From Dipteris shenzhenensis (taxonomy: Eukaryota > Polypodiophyta > Polypodiopsida > Gleicheniales), in NCBI GenBank assembly GCA_047967505.1, contig CM106538.1: a stretch of 64,000 nucleotides of DNA, one strand, 5' to 3'. Shown here piece by piece: positions 21,718-31,269 of this stretch. A model generated the notes under the pieces. It saw only the letters and a list, made by a program, of their open reading frames with translations, did not search any database and was not told the DNA's origin. Both the position numbers and the translations under genes were made by a program. Numbering within the stretch: position 1 is the first letter of the stretch; each line of letters begins with the position of its first letter.

Positions 21718-24438
21718 TCAGTCCCTCACGACTACATGCCATGAAACCTCCAAGCCCTGAACATGAATGTATCTCTCTAGACTATGTAATGCAAGGTCCT
21801 TCAAACAAAGATTGTGCCAACATGTTAGAAATACCCCTGAAATATCAAGCTTAAGCAAAATCTCATTCAATTGAGAGAGTGTGTTTAAAGTTCTTTTACC
21901 TACTACAAGAGGACATAAGAGAACCAACCATCCATCATCGCCGAGTGTAGAAGCTATTACACTAATACCATATCTAACATGGTCCTTTGTAACCTTATTC
22001 CATGTAGTAATCCCAACATGTCCCTCCATCAACAAACCCATAGGGAAGTCTAGCAGTATAAAGTCTGTAGCCCATTTTACTTTCCTACCCATCCTAGCAT
22101 AATCCTCCCCTTGCTAGCAAGTAAACTCTAAGAAAGAACTCATGTACCTTTGTGCAGAAATCATTCTTGCAAGAAAACTCCAAGAAAGAACTCATGTACC
22201 TTTGTGCAGAAATCATTCTTCTTGGTAGTAGAAAAATTTAATCCCATAGTAATGTAATCCCCTACCAGTGAACCAAACATAAAAATGTCTTCATGACCAT
22301 CCAAAGGTGATGGGGGGTGATATGAAAATGTGATGAAAATTTTCACCATTTTTGTTTAGATTTCTACCTGGAAGAGAAACCTCAATGACTGGTTCCTCAT
22401 CCCTAGTTTCATGAGGTGGAGTATCCACATCCTCTACTTCTATAAAATAGAGATTCCAATACTTTAGAATTGTAACTTCCATACATTTTTTCTACCAAGT
22501 AGGCTACAGACGATCTGAAAAGTCAATCTACCATGGGTAGTGACTAAGCTCCCACTGGTACAATCCATGCATGGTACTAGGGGACATGCAAGTGCTAGGG
22601 TTCTCTATCTCAAGCCATCCTTTGCATTGAGTAGGCATCTCAGTCAACCTGTTCTTCTTCAAAAGGTGCTTCAAGTACCTTCAATGTAGCAGAAGTTTAT
22701 TAATTACCAAATGGACAATATTTAGTTCTCTCTCAAAGAAAATACTTATAGATCATGCATAAGTATTTGAACACAACTCTTTGCATAGCCTGATTGATCT
22801 CTCTATAGCCCTCCTTGATGCATGTCTGTCTCCTCTCTTTGAACCTTTGATAAGGGTTTTGCTGTCACATGTCTTCAAAGAGGAGAATGTATGCTTCCTT
22901 CCCTCTAGCTTTAGGTATTGTTGGAGTTTATAATACGTAGGCAATACAAATGGATGGGTCATGACACTAAGGGCACACAAATCCTCAAGTGCCATGGTAG
23001 ATTGTTTCTCTATCTTCTCAAGGAAGATCTCCTTGGCAAGACACCTAAGATCATAAGAAATTGAGAGCCTTCTTTGGTGGCCCTTCCCGACAAAACATTA
23101 GGGGAGAAATGGGGTCTCAAAAGGGCTTTCATTACACAACAAGGCAAGAAATTGATTATAAAGAAACACCTTACCCTCTAAAGTTGTTGTCTCCTAAGGG
23201 CATGAAATACATATCCCTCATACTATTGTTTTCTTTAAGAAGAGACAATATCATTAGCTTCACAAATCTACAATGGATTCATGACCCTCATACCTCATAT
23301 TGAAGAACTTTGTCTTCCACACATCTCCCAGTTTGGGATCTAGACAATGAAGCACCCACAAAAAATTGAATGTAAGAAAATTTACAAAGTACAAGACTTA
23401 CCAAAAAATTAAAATTGCAAGTTCACATACCATTCCCATCCTGTCATAAAACTTCTTATGAATTCTCCCTCTTTCCTTGTGTTTTGCTTCTCCTCTGTTT
23501 TCCTGTAGTATTGTTTTTGCCACAATATCCAATGCTTGCTTCAACTTAAAGGTGTACTCCACCTTCAGCAAAAAAACAAAGCGTGAAGAATTTGCATGAA
23601 GATTAAGAAAAGTAATCATGATGTTTTGAATCAAATGAATTTTAAGTACGTAAAAAACAAGATGAGACAAAATCCGTTCTAATAAAGGAAACCATTTTTT
23701 CATCTCCTATGCAATGATGCATCCCTTGATCTGGACTTTTCAATCATTTGTTGTTGCTCCTTTGTCAAACTTTCATGAAGAATGTTAAATCCCACTTGCA
23801 AATGTTATTTGTATTGATAAGGGTATCCCGAATGCTTGGCTTACTTATTGCATGTTCATTCAATCTAAAATTCAAGAAGGAAGGAAAATATTTCACAAAT
23901 TCACTATCCACCTCCTTTCATACTTGTGACCATGTATTCACAACTGCACTTGTAACAGGACTCCCCTATCCATCACACTTGCACAAGGACACAATGAATG
24001 CCCCCTTCTCAGGCAAGTAACCCTCATACTTAAAAGCACTCTTTAGTGCAGATATGGTGCTTCTCAAACCCCTGGCCTGAGCATAAGGAATCAACCTACA
24101 AAGGGGGACCCTAGGACATTCATTAGATGCCCGTTGCACTTCTCAATCACACCTCCACCACTTACTATCTCCATGTCCATCTCAGCAAATTCATCCTCAT
24201 CTTCTTTTGCTTCAACTGAATGCCCAACTTTTGTGACTGAATGTTCCTCAAACACTTCTTTCTCCTCATTTACAAGGATATTAGGAGGTTGAAAACTTGA
24301 GCCTACAACAACTTGCTTCCCCCTTTCCTCACCATGAGGATGAACATCTAGATCCTTAGGATTAGGTCCTAGATTTAGAACCCTTTTTCTTGAACCCTTT
24401 GGCATGTCTGCTACAACATGTGTGGAAAAAATGAACAC
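21718..24438 (-). pseudogene. Decayed 2.7-kb coding region, possible methyltransferase-like end
   Basis: Successive minus-strand frames look coding and follow each other: 24438-24091 (acidic, EDEDEFAEMDMEIV), 23703-23398, 22995-22753 (MALEDLCALSVMTHPF...), an unlabelled stretch near 22690-22540 (LKKNRLTEMPTQCKGWLEIE), 22482-22161 and 22092-21718. The last contains ILLDFPMGLL and GWLVLLCPL about 40 residues apart. This resembles motif IV (DPPYG-like) and the following strand of Rossmann-fold DNA methyltransferases. Stops and frameshifts separate all the pieces, and a 52-bp duplication lies inside. The methyltransferase idea is tentative and the rest is unrecognised. It may be one dead transposon protein or host gene. 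Confidence 0.35.
22131..22234. repeat. 52-bp tandem duplication
   Basis: AGAAAGAACTCATGTACCTT and the following bases through CAGAAATCATTCTT occur at 22131 and again at 22183. The duplication lies within the decayed minus-strand coding region and adds to its disruption. Confidence 0.85.
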
Positions 24439-24938
24439 AAATTTATAAGCAATGATTAATCATAGCATACTTAAACTAATGCAAGAACAAAAAAGGAAAG
24501 GAAATTACCATGAACCAAACATGAGTTGGGGGTAATGTAGAGGCCAAAAGCATGTACTTTTCATTCTTTTGGTCACAACACTACCCTCTCAATGAAGCTT
24601 CATATCAAGAAGTTTGCAACCTAGCCATTGCAACCTAGCCAACATGAATATAAGGCGTATAGGCATGCATAAACGTGTGAGTTGAGTGCAATGCATGAAC
24701 TTTCAGGAAGCTTTATGTCATACACTCCTTAGATGTTTTTGGCCTTAACATTGCCCTCTTAATGAAGCTTTTGGATTGCATATGCTTGCAGTTTCTTATG
24801 CATTCAATGCCATAAACATTTGCAAAGTACTCCAATGCCTTAAACAATTGCTTTTGGCATGCTCATGCTTTACATGTTTTTAAAGCCTGTAATGCCCGGA
24901 AGATAAACATAGTACCATACTAAGGATACCTTTTCATA
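24439..24938. other. Unassigned DNA with AAGCATG-type words
   Basis: There is no gene. Words such as GGCCAAAAGCATG and CTTTTGGCATGC recur, relating it to the palindrome immediately downstream. Confidence 0.4.
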
Positions 24939-25018
24939 GGCCAAAAGCATGCCTTCGCATGCTTTTGGGCTGCGTGTTAACACGTGGCCCAAAAGCATGC
25001 AAAGGCATGCTTTTTGCC
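24939..25018. repeat. 80-bp near-perfect palindrome centred on CGTGTTAACACG
   Basis: The segment reads almost the same on both strands. The outer part is GGCCAAAAGCATGCC, then a GCATGCTTTT arm, then the perfect 12-bp centre CGTGTTAACACG at 24973-24984, then the mirrored arms. Each arm itself contains a smaller AAAAGCATGC/GCATGCTTTT palindrome. It could extrude as a cruciform. It may be a very small foldback element or MITE; related copies follow. Confidence 0.8.
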
Positions 25019-25073
25019 TATGAAGTCATGCAAATTGAATTCCCAATCATGAACCAAAGATGCCCATTTTATT

Positions 25074-25132
25074 GCCCAAAAGCATGCTTTTAGTCCACGT
25101 GCTAACACACAATCCAAAGCATGCTTTTGGCC
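25074..25132. repeat. Second, degenerate copy of the palindrome
   Basis: GCCCAAAAGCATGCTTTT at 25074, the centre variant CACGTGCTAACACAC and the arm AAAGCATGCTTTTGGCC ending at 25132 match the element at 24939-25018, with a shorter arm and mutated centre. Confidence 0.7.
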
Positions 25133-25984
25133 AATTATTAGACTTCCCAACATGCCTAGAAGACTGAGACATTGTAGCATACAAAGAAGACAATTTTACT
25201 GCCTTAGAAATTAAAGCAATGCAACAAGATTCATTCTCAGGCTCACTGGACATGTACTTTTCAAATGATTCATTAGATATACTATATTCAAATGATGAAG
25301 TATAGTAACATAGTAGACTCGGCTATTTGGGAATGTTATGAGTAAACAAAAGCATACTAAAGACCAACTATGAAACTGTGAGATGGTGAATCCTAGAGCA
25401 AAAATGTAAATAAGAAGGGGCTATGAGGTTAGTGCTCATGAAATGTAGAGCATTTGAAGCTCAATTGCAATGACATCACAACTGATAGCATGGATGTTTT
25501 TATCGAAACTATACTTATATATTAATATAAAATCATGGCGAAAGTTTATCGAGCTAGTTTTTCTAGTTTTATAATATTGATCGAACACAGTACAATTTTT
25601 TATAATTCTTTTGAATTTTGAAGAAAAAATTGTAAATCCTAGCAAAACTTGAAATTATGTCTCATAAAAGTTTCAAATCTTGGCGAATGTTTCACATCTT
25701 TATTTTTAATAGGGCATACAAAATTTCAACACCAATATAAAAGTTTTGCATGTTGCAGGAAAAAATCATCCAATCATGACTGATAGAAACAAAAGCAAAG
25801 CACATCTATAATTTAGAGGCATAAAATTCAGCAAATCTAAGAAGAGGCCTTTGCTATGACAATTGCATCTGATGAGATCATCTTGTGTGGCAACCACTAC
25901 TCAATGCTAAAATAGAGCCCCATTTGCATATTTCATCTGTGCTTTCCCATGGGCCACTTCTCAGAGTCGCCAGCACTTTGAGTG
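25133..25984. other. AT-rich unassigned DNA
   Basis: I see no coding region or known repeat here, apart from the approach to the foldback structure at 25985. Confidence 0.5.
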
Positions 25985-26144
25985 CATTTGGATCGCATGT
26001 TAACACGCGGTCCAAATGTTGTTTCTGCTGATTCTTCGTCTCTCTAGCAATGCCACCAAAAGAATGCACATTGAGTGCATTTGGACCGCGTGTTAGGTGG
26101 ATCCTTTTGGTGGCATTGCTAGAGAGAAGAAGAATCAGCAGAAG
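25985..26144. mobile_element. Foldback (MITE-like) element: palindrome plus 41-bp inverted arms
   Basis: A 34-bp palindrome (CATTTGGATCGCATGTTAAC with its mirrored half) lies at 25985-26018, two mismatches from perfect. Next come inverted arms at 26022-26062 and 26104-26144 (core CTCTCTAGCAATGCCACCAA) around a 41-bp loop. The loop holds half of the same palindrome (CATTTGGACCGCGTGTTA). No coding capacity is present. The structure suggests a foldback transposon, perhaps two nested copies. No flanking duplication was identified. Confidence 0.65.
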
Positions 26145-26280
26145 CAGCATAGCCAAAAGATGAAAAAGAAGAAGAAGGAGCAGAAGACGAAGAAGAAGCA
26201 GCAACAGCGTTAGCAGTTAGCTGCCACCTCCTATTTGATTTCTTTACACTCTCATGGAAGGTTCTGTGGAAGTCACTTAT

Positions 26281-26517
26281 CCTCCTCCTGCATCAATCTT
26301 TGGCATAGTACCCAGTACCTCTTCCACAGCAGCATTGGCTTCCCCCATACTTGAGTTTCTCTTCTTTCACAAAGCTATTTGAGTGGAACTAGAGTGCCTC
26401 TACCAAGATGGTTTGGTTATGGAGAAAGGGGCCAAGAAGGAATTTCAAGCACATCAGAAGCGCTACAATTTCTTCCAAGTTGTATTCAAGTCTATCAATG
26501 GTAGAGATTTCCCTTAA
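26281..26517 (+). pseudogene. Fragment resembling the BRUTUS-type hemerythrin domain
   Basis: The plus frame reads SPILEFLFFHKAI, a stop (TGA at 26380-26382), VELECLYQDGLVMEKGAK, then KRYNFFQVVFKS. Plant BRUTUS/BTS-like iron-sensing E3 ligases have an N-terminal hemerythrin segment of the form SPILLFLFFHKAIR-EL with a later RYxFLxxVYK block, so the match includes the metal-ligand His. The stop replaces the Arg codon expected there (CGA to TGA). The later His/Glu ligands are absent and the frame ends at a TAA at 26515-26517. This is a broken single-exon piece, directly beside the foldback element. I base the assignment on remembered motifs only. Confidence 0.45.
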
Positions 26518-27588
26518 CATAGAACTCTTTCAGAATCCACTCTCCCCTTTGTGACTCATGTTATCACGTGTCATGTGAGTGTCTAGGTTCATTGTGCATT
26601 CATGGATGAATCTCTTCTTGTGGAGCTTCAGCTACAACAAGAAGAATAGTTTCTATTGTCCAATGACATGTGCAGACATGCCTCAAACTGTGAGACGATT
26701 CAACTCGTTGAGAACATTTGTTCGGCTCTCAAATTTTTCACTTGCTACACCTTATTTCATGCTTTTTTAGTTCTTCTCAAACCCCAGAGCCAAAAACCAA
26801 ATGAATTGGCATCGGCTTTACTTCATTCTTGGCTGTGGAACTCTTTTGTGGATTCGGTCATATGGTTTTCAATCTTTTGAAAATTGTCAAATTTAGTTTT
26901 GTGAATGAATCTAGATGTGTTGAAATCCTCCAACTCAATAGCATGTGATCATGCTAGAGGAGGAGAATTGCTTGGGCGACCAAGGCAACGCTTAGAGTCG
27001 TAAGAATATTATGGAACTTTGGAATTAGAAAAAGAAATGGGACTTTGGAAGAGAACTCTGTTGGGTGAGTAATTAGAAGAAGAAATGGGGCTTTGGAAGA
27101 GAACTCCATGTAACGAATTGCCAGAATAGCATTTTCGGCAAGCCTTTTATTTTATGACTTGTCCTATTGAAGGATATAAAGATGTTCTTTCTATTCAACC
27201 CATGAAAGCCACTCTAGCTAACTGAGCTTATACAAAATATGCTAGGTGCCATTCTATTGATCTTAAGGATGGGAAGCAACCCTTAACTTGTGAAGAGAAA
27301 GGAAAGCATGAATTCTTTTGGGCAAAGAAAAGAACATCTGACAACCACGAAGTAGAATAACACTAAAAGCTTGCAGCTTGGTTATTGCGTCCCCTGCTCA
27401 GTTGCCCTTTGTCTTGCTATTTCTCCTCTTTCATTGCTTCACCAACTTTGACACTACTCAACCTCCTCTTCTCCCCTAGCTACTTCCTCTCCTACCACAC
27501 TCTCATGCTCTTCGCCTTTAAGAGCTTCATCTATCCTCCCATCCTTGACGAGGGGGGCTTCAAAGCAATTCCAAACAAAGCATCCATT
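26518..27588. other. Unassigned DNA, possibly degraded coding sequence
   Basis: Plus-strand frames at 26656-26880 and near 27130-27350 have some coding-like content (for example GYKDVLSIQPMKATLAN and GKQPLTCEEKGKHEFFW), interrupted by stops. They may continue the fragment upstream, but I cannot match them to hemerythrin or RING/CHY domains. Confidence 0.25.
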
Positions 27589-27665
27589 GTAAGTGCATTA
27601 AAAAGCTATCCAAATGCACTCATAGTGCATGCTTTTGTGGGCATTGCTGGCCTCTAAGAAATGCC
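27589..27665. repeat. Partial relative of the foldback element
   Basis: AAGTGCATTAAAAAGCTATC, then CAAATGCACTCATAGTGCAT, then GCTTTTGTGGGCATTGCTGG resembles the loop and right arm of the element at 26060-26125 (AATGCACATTGAGTGCAT, CTTTTGGTGGCATTGCTAG). It appears to be a truncated member of the family. Confidence 0.5.
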
Positions 27666-27779
27666 AGGTTCAGTCCTTCATGACCGATATGGAAGGTAGC
27701 ATTTGCAAAATGGAAGTCGTACGTGATCAATAAAGTACCTGGGATCTCGACTTGTAGATGTTGCAAACTGATAAGGTGA

Positions 27780-28065
27780 CCGTGAAAGGACGAGCTTAAC
27801 CGTGAGAGGACACTCAAAGACAAGTCTTCCGTGAGAGGAGCTTGAAGATGAGGCATCCATGAGGAGAAAAGCTCAAAGAAGAGGGCCATGAAGAGGAGGA
27901 GAGGAGGAGTCCATGAGGGAGAAGATCACATCATTGGCAAGAGGGCAGCAGTGAGGAGAAGAGGACAACAGTGAGGAGAGGGAAGCCTTGAGGAGAAGGC
28001 AACCATGAGGAGGAGTGGAGTGGAGTGGAATCAAGATGAGAAGGAGTGGAGTGGAGTGGCTTGGA
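27780..28065. repeat. Purine-rich GAGGAGAAG-type low-complexity repeat
   Basis: The plus strand is rich in GAGGAG, GAGAAG and (TGGAG)n words, including GGAGTGGAGTGGAGTGG twice near 28010-28060. Minus-strand reading frames through it are serine/leucine/proline-rich artefacts. Confidence 0.75.
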
Positions 28066-28109
28066 TGAACAATATTCCAAGAACTCTTCCTTCCATCAAT
28101 CAGCAATAG

Positions 28110-29023
28110 TTAGCATGCCATTTCCGAACATGATGATTGGCATGGCTAATTGATGGTATAACAATCAAGTAGATTGAGTGCACGGAGCCATCCCTTCAAG
28201 GCTTGGATTTTAATGTTGATATTATATCCATGCCTTGAAGTTCTATCATTTGTCAGTCATATGAGCTATTCATGTTAATATATATACATGGACTTATATA
28301 TGCTATAATATAGATGATTTTTATAAATGGGCTTACATATGGTATGATATATGGTCTAATGCATATGATCTAATATACATGTTAAATATTATGCACTCTT
28401 ATTCCTTCTTATTCACATGGACCTTTAGACAGTCATATAAACATGGACTTATGTTTTCATGTATAGATACATGTATTTATATGTGGTGTTATTGCATAAC
28501 CATGCGGGTTAGCAGCAGTGACTATGAGGGGTGTGCGAGGGTAGGTTAGCCATACAACGATTGGCACTTAAGTCCTCCAAGCGGTTGAGTCTTCAATGGT
28601 CTCTAACAAACAATCGGTTCTTGTACACATGCTATTACTAGCATTCCATCCCTGTTCTTTACACAAGTGTTGAGAGAGCTCTTGCTCCAAGAATACAGAG
28701 TTGTGATCTTCTATTCGCATTCTCTATATTCTATGCACAAATGTTGCACATGTTGTTTTATCTCTATTCCCCGTAGCGTCTGTGCGGAGTTATGACGCTA
28801 CATGTGGTATGGTATATACTCGTGGACTTATATCTTGACTCATAAAAATTGATCTAAGATATAATATGATCAAATATTTATGGACTCCTATTTATATGGA
28901 CTTATAGATGCTCTTATAAATATATAGATGGACTTATATGCACACAAGGACTTATGTATGTATATAGATACATCGATTTATATATGGTCTAGTCTATATT
29001 CATATATATAGATGGACTAAGAT
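28110..29023. other. AT-rich DNA with TATATGGACTTATATA-type minisatellite
   Basis: There is no gene. From about 28270 onward, words like TACATGGACTTATATATG and ATAGATGGACTTATATG recur at irregular spacing. The same pattern resumes after 31270, showing that the gag-only element at 29029-31264 inserted into this repeat. Confidence 0.65.
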
Positions 29024-29028
29024 ATATG

Positions 29029-29516
29029 CGTTGGGGAGGTGATCCTTGTAGGAGTGGTGTCATGTCTAAGGTTTAGAAACAGGCTTGTGATTAGTTGATG
29101 GGAGTAGTAGACACTTGGTCATTGGACCATGCATGAGGTGAATGAGGAAGTGGTGACACTTGGTGTAAAGAAGAGAAGCAACTAGACATTGCATCTCTGG
29201 CATTGCATGGTGGTGAACTCATGCGACTACATAGAGTTGCCTCTTGGGATAATGAACGTCTCTTTGTCCAGGCTATGAGCCTACGTAGTGTCACAACTTC
29301 GTGCTATAAGTATGTCTTCTAGGGTCCTTAGATGTGTCTTCTATTTTGTCAGTCGTAAGCCAACAAACTCAGTAGATTTGAGGCGCATATAATCTTGATA
29401 ATAAAAAGATCTCTTGTGTGTTATTTTTTATTCTCTCTTGATCATAATTTTGTGTTTGTAATTTAGGCTATTCTTATAGTGTATGTGAAGAGTGGATCTC
29501 ACTCTAAAATCCAATA
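29029..29516 (+). repeat. 5' LTR of the gag-only Copia element
   Basis: It runs from (C/T)GTTGGGGAGGTGATCC to ...AAAATCCAATA and aligns throughout with 30762-31264. The terminal TG and CA of the 3' copy read CG and TA here, both transitions. It lacks a 15-bp segment present in the 3' LTR. Confidence 0.9.
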
Positions 29517-29518
29517 GT

Positions 29519-29530
29519 TGGTATTAGAGC
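29519..29530 (+). other. Primer binding site (initiator tRNA-Met)
   Basis: TGGTATTAGAGC begins two bases after the 5' LTR. It is complementary to the 3' end of plant initiator tRNA-Met (usual form TGGTATCAGAGC), with one C-to-T change. It would prime minus-strand synthesis. Confidence 0.9.
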
Positions 29531-29735
29531 ATGGTCGTGAGGATCCAGAAGAGAATTCATGAGCAAAGATAAAAAACTCGGTATAGGTGGTCTTGAGATT
29601 GATGGTCGTGTGCTGGTGTGGAAGTCAAAGAAGGCAAGGAGTAAAATTCATCATCGTTACAAATTTTCTCTAGTAGTACTAGCTACTGTATGCTCACAGT
29701 TGATTGAATCGGCTGGTGCATGCTAGAGAAGTGAT

Positions 29736-30532
29736 ATGGCATCATTGAAAAAGACAGAAACATCTGTCGTCAAGTTAACCGGGAGGAATTTTTCGAGCTC
29801 GCAGCTTTCAGCCAAGCTAGGGTACATGCATAAGGGCTTGTGGGAGGTTGTGTCTGGGACAGAGAAGGAACCGACTACAAGTGAAGATGAGAAGACAGTT
29901 TGGAGGAAGAACAACAACAAGGCGATTGGTATGATGGGACGACAAGCCTTGGGGGAAGAATATTTTCATCATCTAGAGATGACAAAGAGAGCAACAACAA
30001 AGTAGACGATTCTGGAGGCTTTGTTTGGGACCAAGATGCGACATTCCAAAGCTAATGTCAAGCAGCAACTATACGACCTGCATATGGGTGATAATGAGGA
30101 TCTAGCAACTTTTCTAAATCGCATGCAGACACTTTAAAGCAACTTCGAGAAATCGGTGCCAAAGTCAAGGACGATGATCAGAAGGCAATATTGTTAAAAA
30201 GTCTTCCTTCCAGGTTTAGTGAGATGGCGCTAATTTTGAGGATGGATGACGAAGTAGATTTTGTTGATTGTGTGGGACTTCTAAAGAGTGAAGAGAAATG
30301 TGAGGAAGATCTTTATGGTGGCGACACAACATTTATCATGAAGGATAGAAGAAATACGGGGAGAGACACTCGTGCATGTTATTATTGTGGCAAGTCTAGC
30401 CATATTGAGAGGTTTTGTATGAAGAAACAAAAAGATGAGGAAGCTAGAAAAGAAAACCATAAAGCTTGCACAGCCAAAGAGACAGTGATAGAGAAGATAG
30501 CCGGACTTGTCAGTGATGACATGCCTGACTAG
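29736..30532 (+). pseudogene. gag: gag of the gag-only Copia element
   Basis: The frame starts at the ATG at 29736 (MASLKKTETSVVKLTGRNFS) and reads as a Copia gag: LGYMHKGLWEVVSGTEKEPT, then EALFGTKMRHSKANVKQQLY, then LLKSLPSRFSEM. It ends in a CCHC knuckle CYYCGKSSHIERFC near 30378-30420. A TAG at 30003-30005 (probably from CAG) and a frameshift near 30136 break it; it ends at 30532 after DDMPD. About 230 bp of non-coding sequence separate it from the 3' polypurine tract. The nucleocapsid would package the element RNA. Confidence 0.85.
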
Positions 30533-30752
30533 GATTGGGCATTTCGATGATGGAATAGTTTGGCTACGATGCTAATCGGTAGGCTTTAATGCCAGTAAGA
30601 TTTAATGCAATGGAGCTACGATGCTGAAGAGTATTTTGTGTGGTGTGAATTTTTTTTGAAGTTCTGAGTGTTCGATTGTAATGGCAACAAGTCTGGTAGG
30701 AATGAGCCAAAGTTTTTTTGTTGTGTTTCACTGTTGACTCCCTATTCAGATC

Positions 30753-30761
30753 AAGGGAGGA
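30753..30761 (+). other. Polypurine tract of the gag-only element
   Basis: AAGGGAGGA lies directly before the TG that begins the 3' LTR at 30762, the expected site for plus-strand priming. Confidence 0.8.
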
Positions 30762-31264
30762 TGTTGGGGAGGTGATCCTTGTAGGAGTGGTGTCATGTCT
30801 AAGGTTTAGAGATAGTCTTGTGATTGGTTGATAGGAGTAGTAGACACTCAGTCATTGGACCATGCATGAGGTGAAACATGATTGGAGGAATGAGGACGTG
30901 GTGACACTTGGCATAAAGAAGAGAAGCAACTAGACGTTGCATCTCTGGCATTGCATGGTGGTAAACTCATGCAACTACATAGAGTCACCTCTTGGGATAA
31001 TGAATGTCTCTTTGTCCAAGCTATGAGCCTATGTAGTGTCGCAGCTTCGTGCTGTAAGTACGTCTTCTAGGGTCCTTAGATGTGTCTTTTATTTTGTCAA
31101 TTGTAAGCCAACAAACTCAATAGAGTTGAGGTGCATACAATCTTGATAATAAAGAGATCTCTTGTGTGTTATCTTTGATTCTCTCTTGATCGTAATTCTA
31201 TGTTTGTAATTAAGGCAATTCTTATAGTGTATGTGAAGAATGGATCTCACTCTAAAATCCAACA
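30762..31264 (+). repeat. 3' LTR of the gag-only Copia element
   Basis: It runs from TGTTGGGGAGGTGATCC to AAAATCCAACA and is followed by the target duplication ATATG. The terminal inverted dinucleotides TG...CA are intact. It is 503 bp against 488 bp for the 5' copy. Confidence 0.9.
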
Positions 31265-31269
31265 ATATG

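Larger units (their letters stand above)
29029..31264 (+). mobile_element. Complete gag-only (TR-GAG-like) Copia element with target duplication
   Basis: LTRs at 29029-29516 and 30762-31264 flank an internal region with a tRNA-Met primer site, a gag gene and a polypurine tract, but no protease, integrase, reverse transcriptase or RNase H. The 5-bp target duplication ATATG lies at 29024-29028 and 31265-31269. The element is thus structurally complete at 2,236 bp yet non-autonomous. It would depend on polymerase from a related Copia element. By hand the LTRs differ at about 40 aligned sites plus a 15-bp indel, mostly transitions, so the insertion is not recent. Terminal-repeat retrotransposons with only GAG are a known plant class (TR-GAG); membership is inferred from structure. 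Confidence 0.9.

Noticed and set aside
26560-26880. A second hemerythrin domain after the BTS-like fragment
   Set aside because: Frames here are coding-like, but I could not identify the His/Glu ligand pattern or the expected HEGES-type block.
29091-29920. Minus-strand ORFs of 65-67 codons in the gag-only element
   Set aside because: They lie in the LTR or opposite gag; no features.
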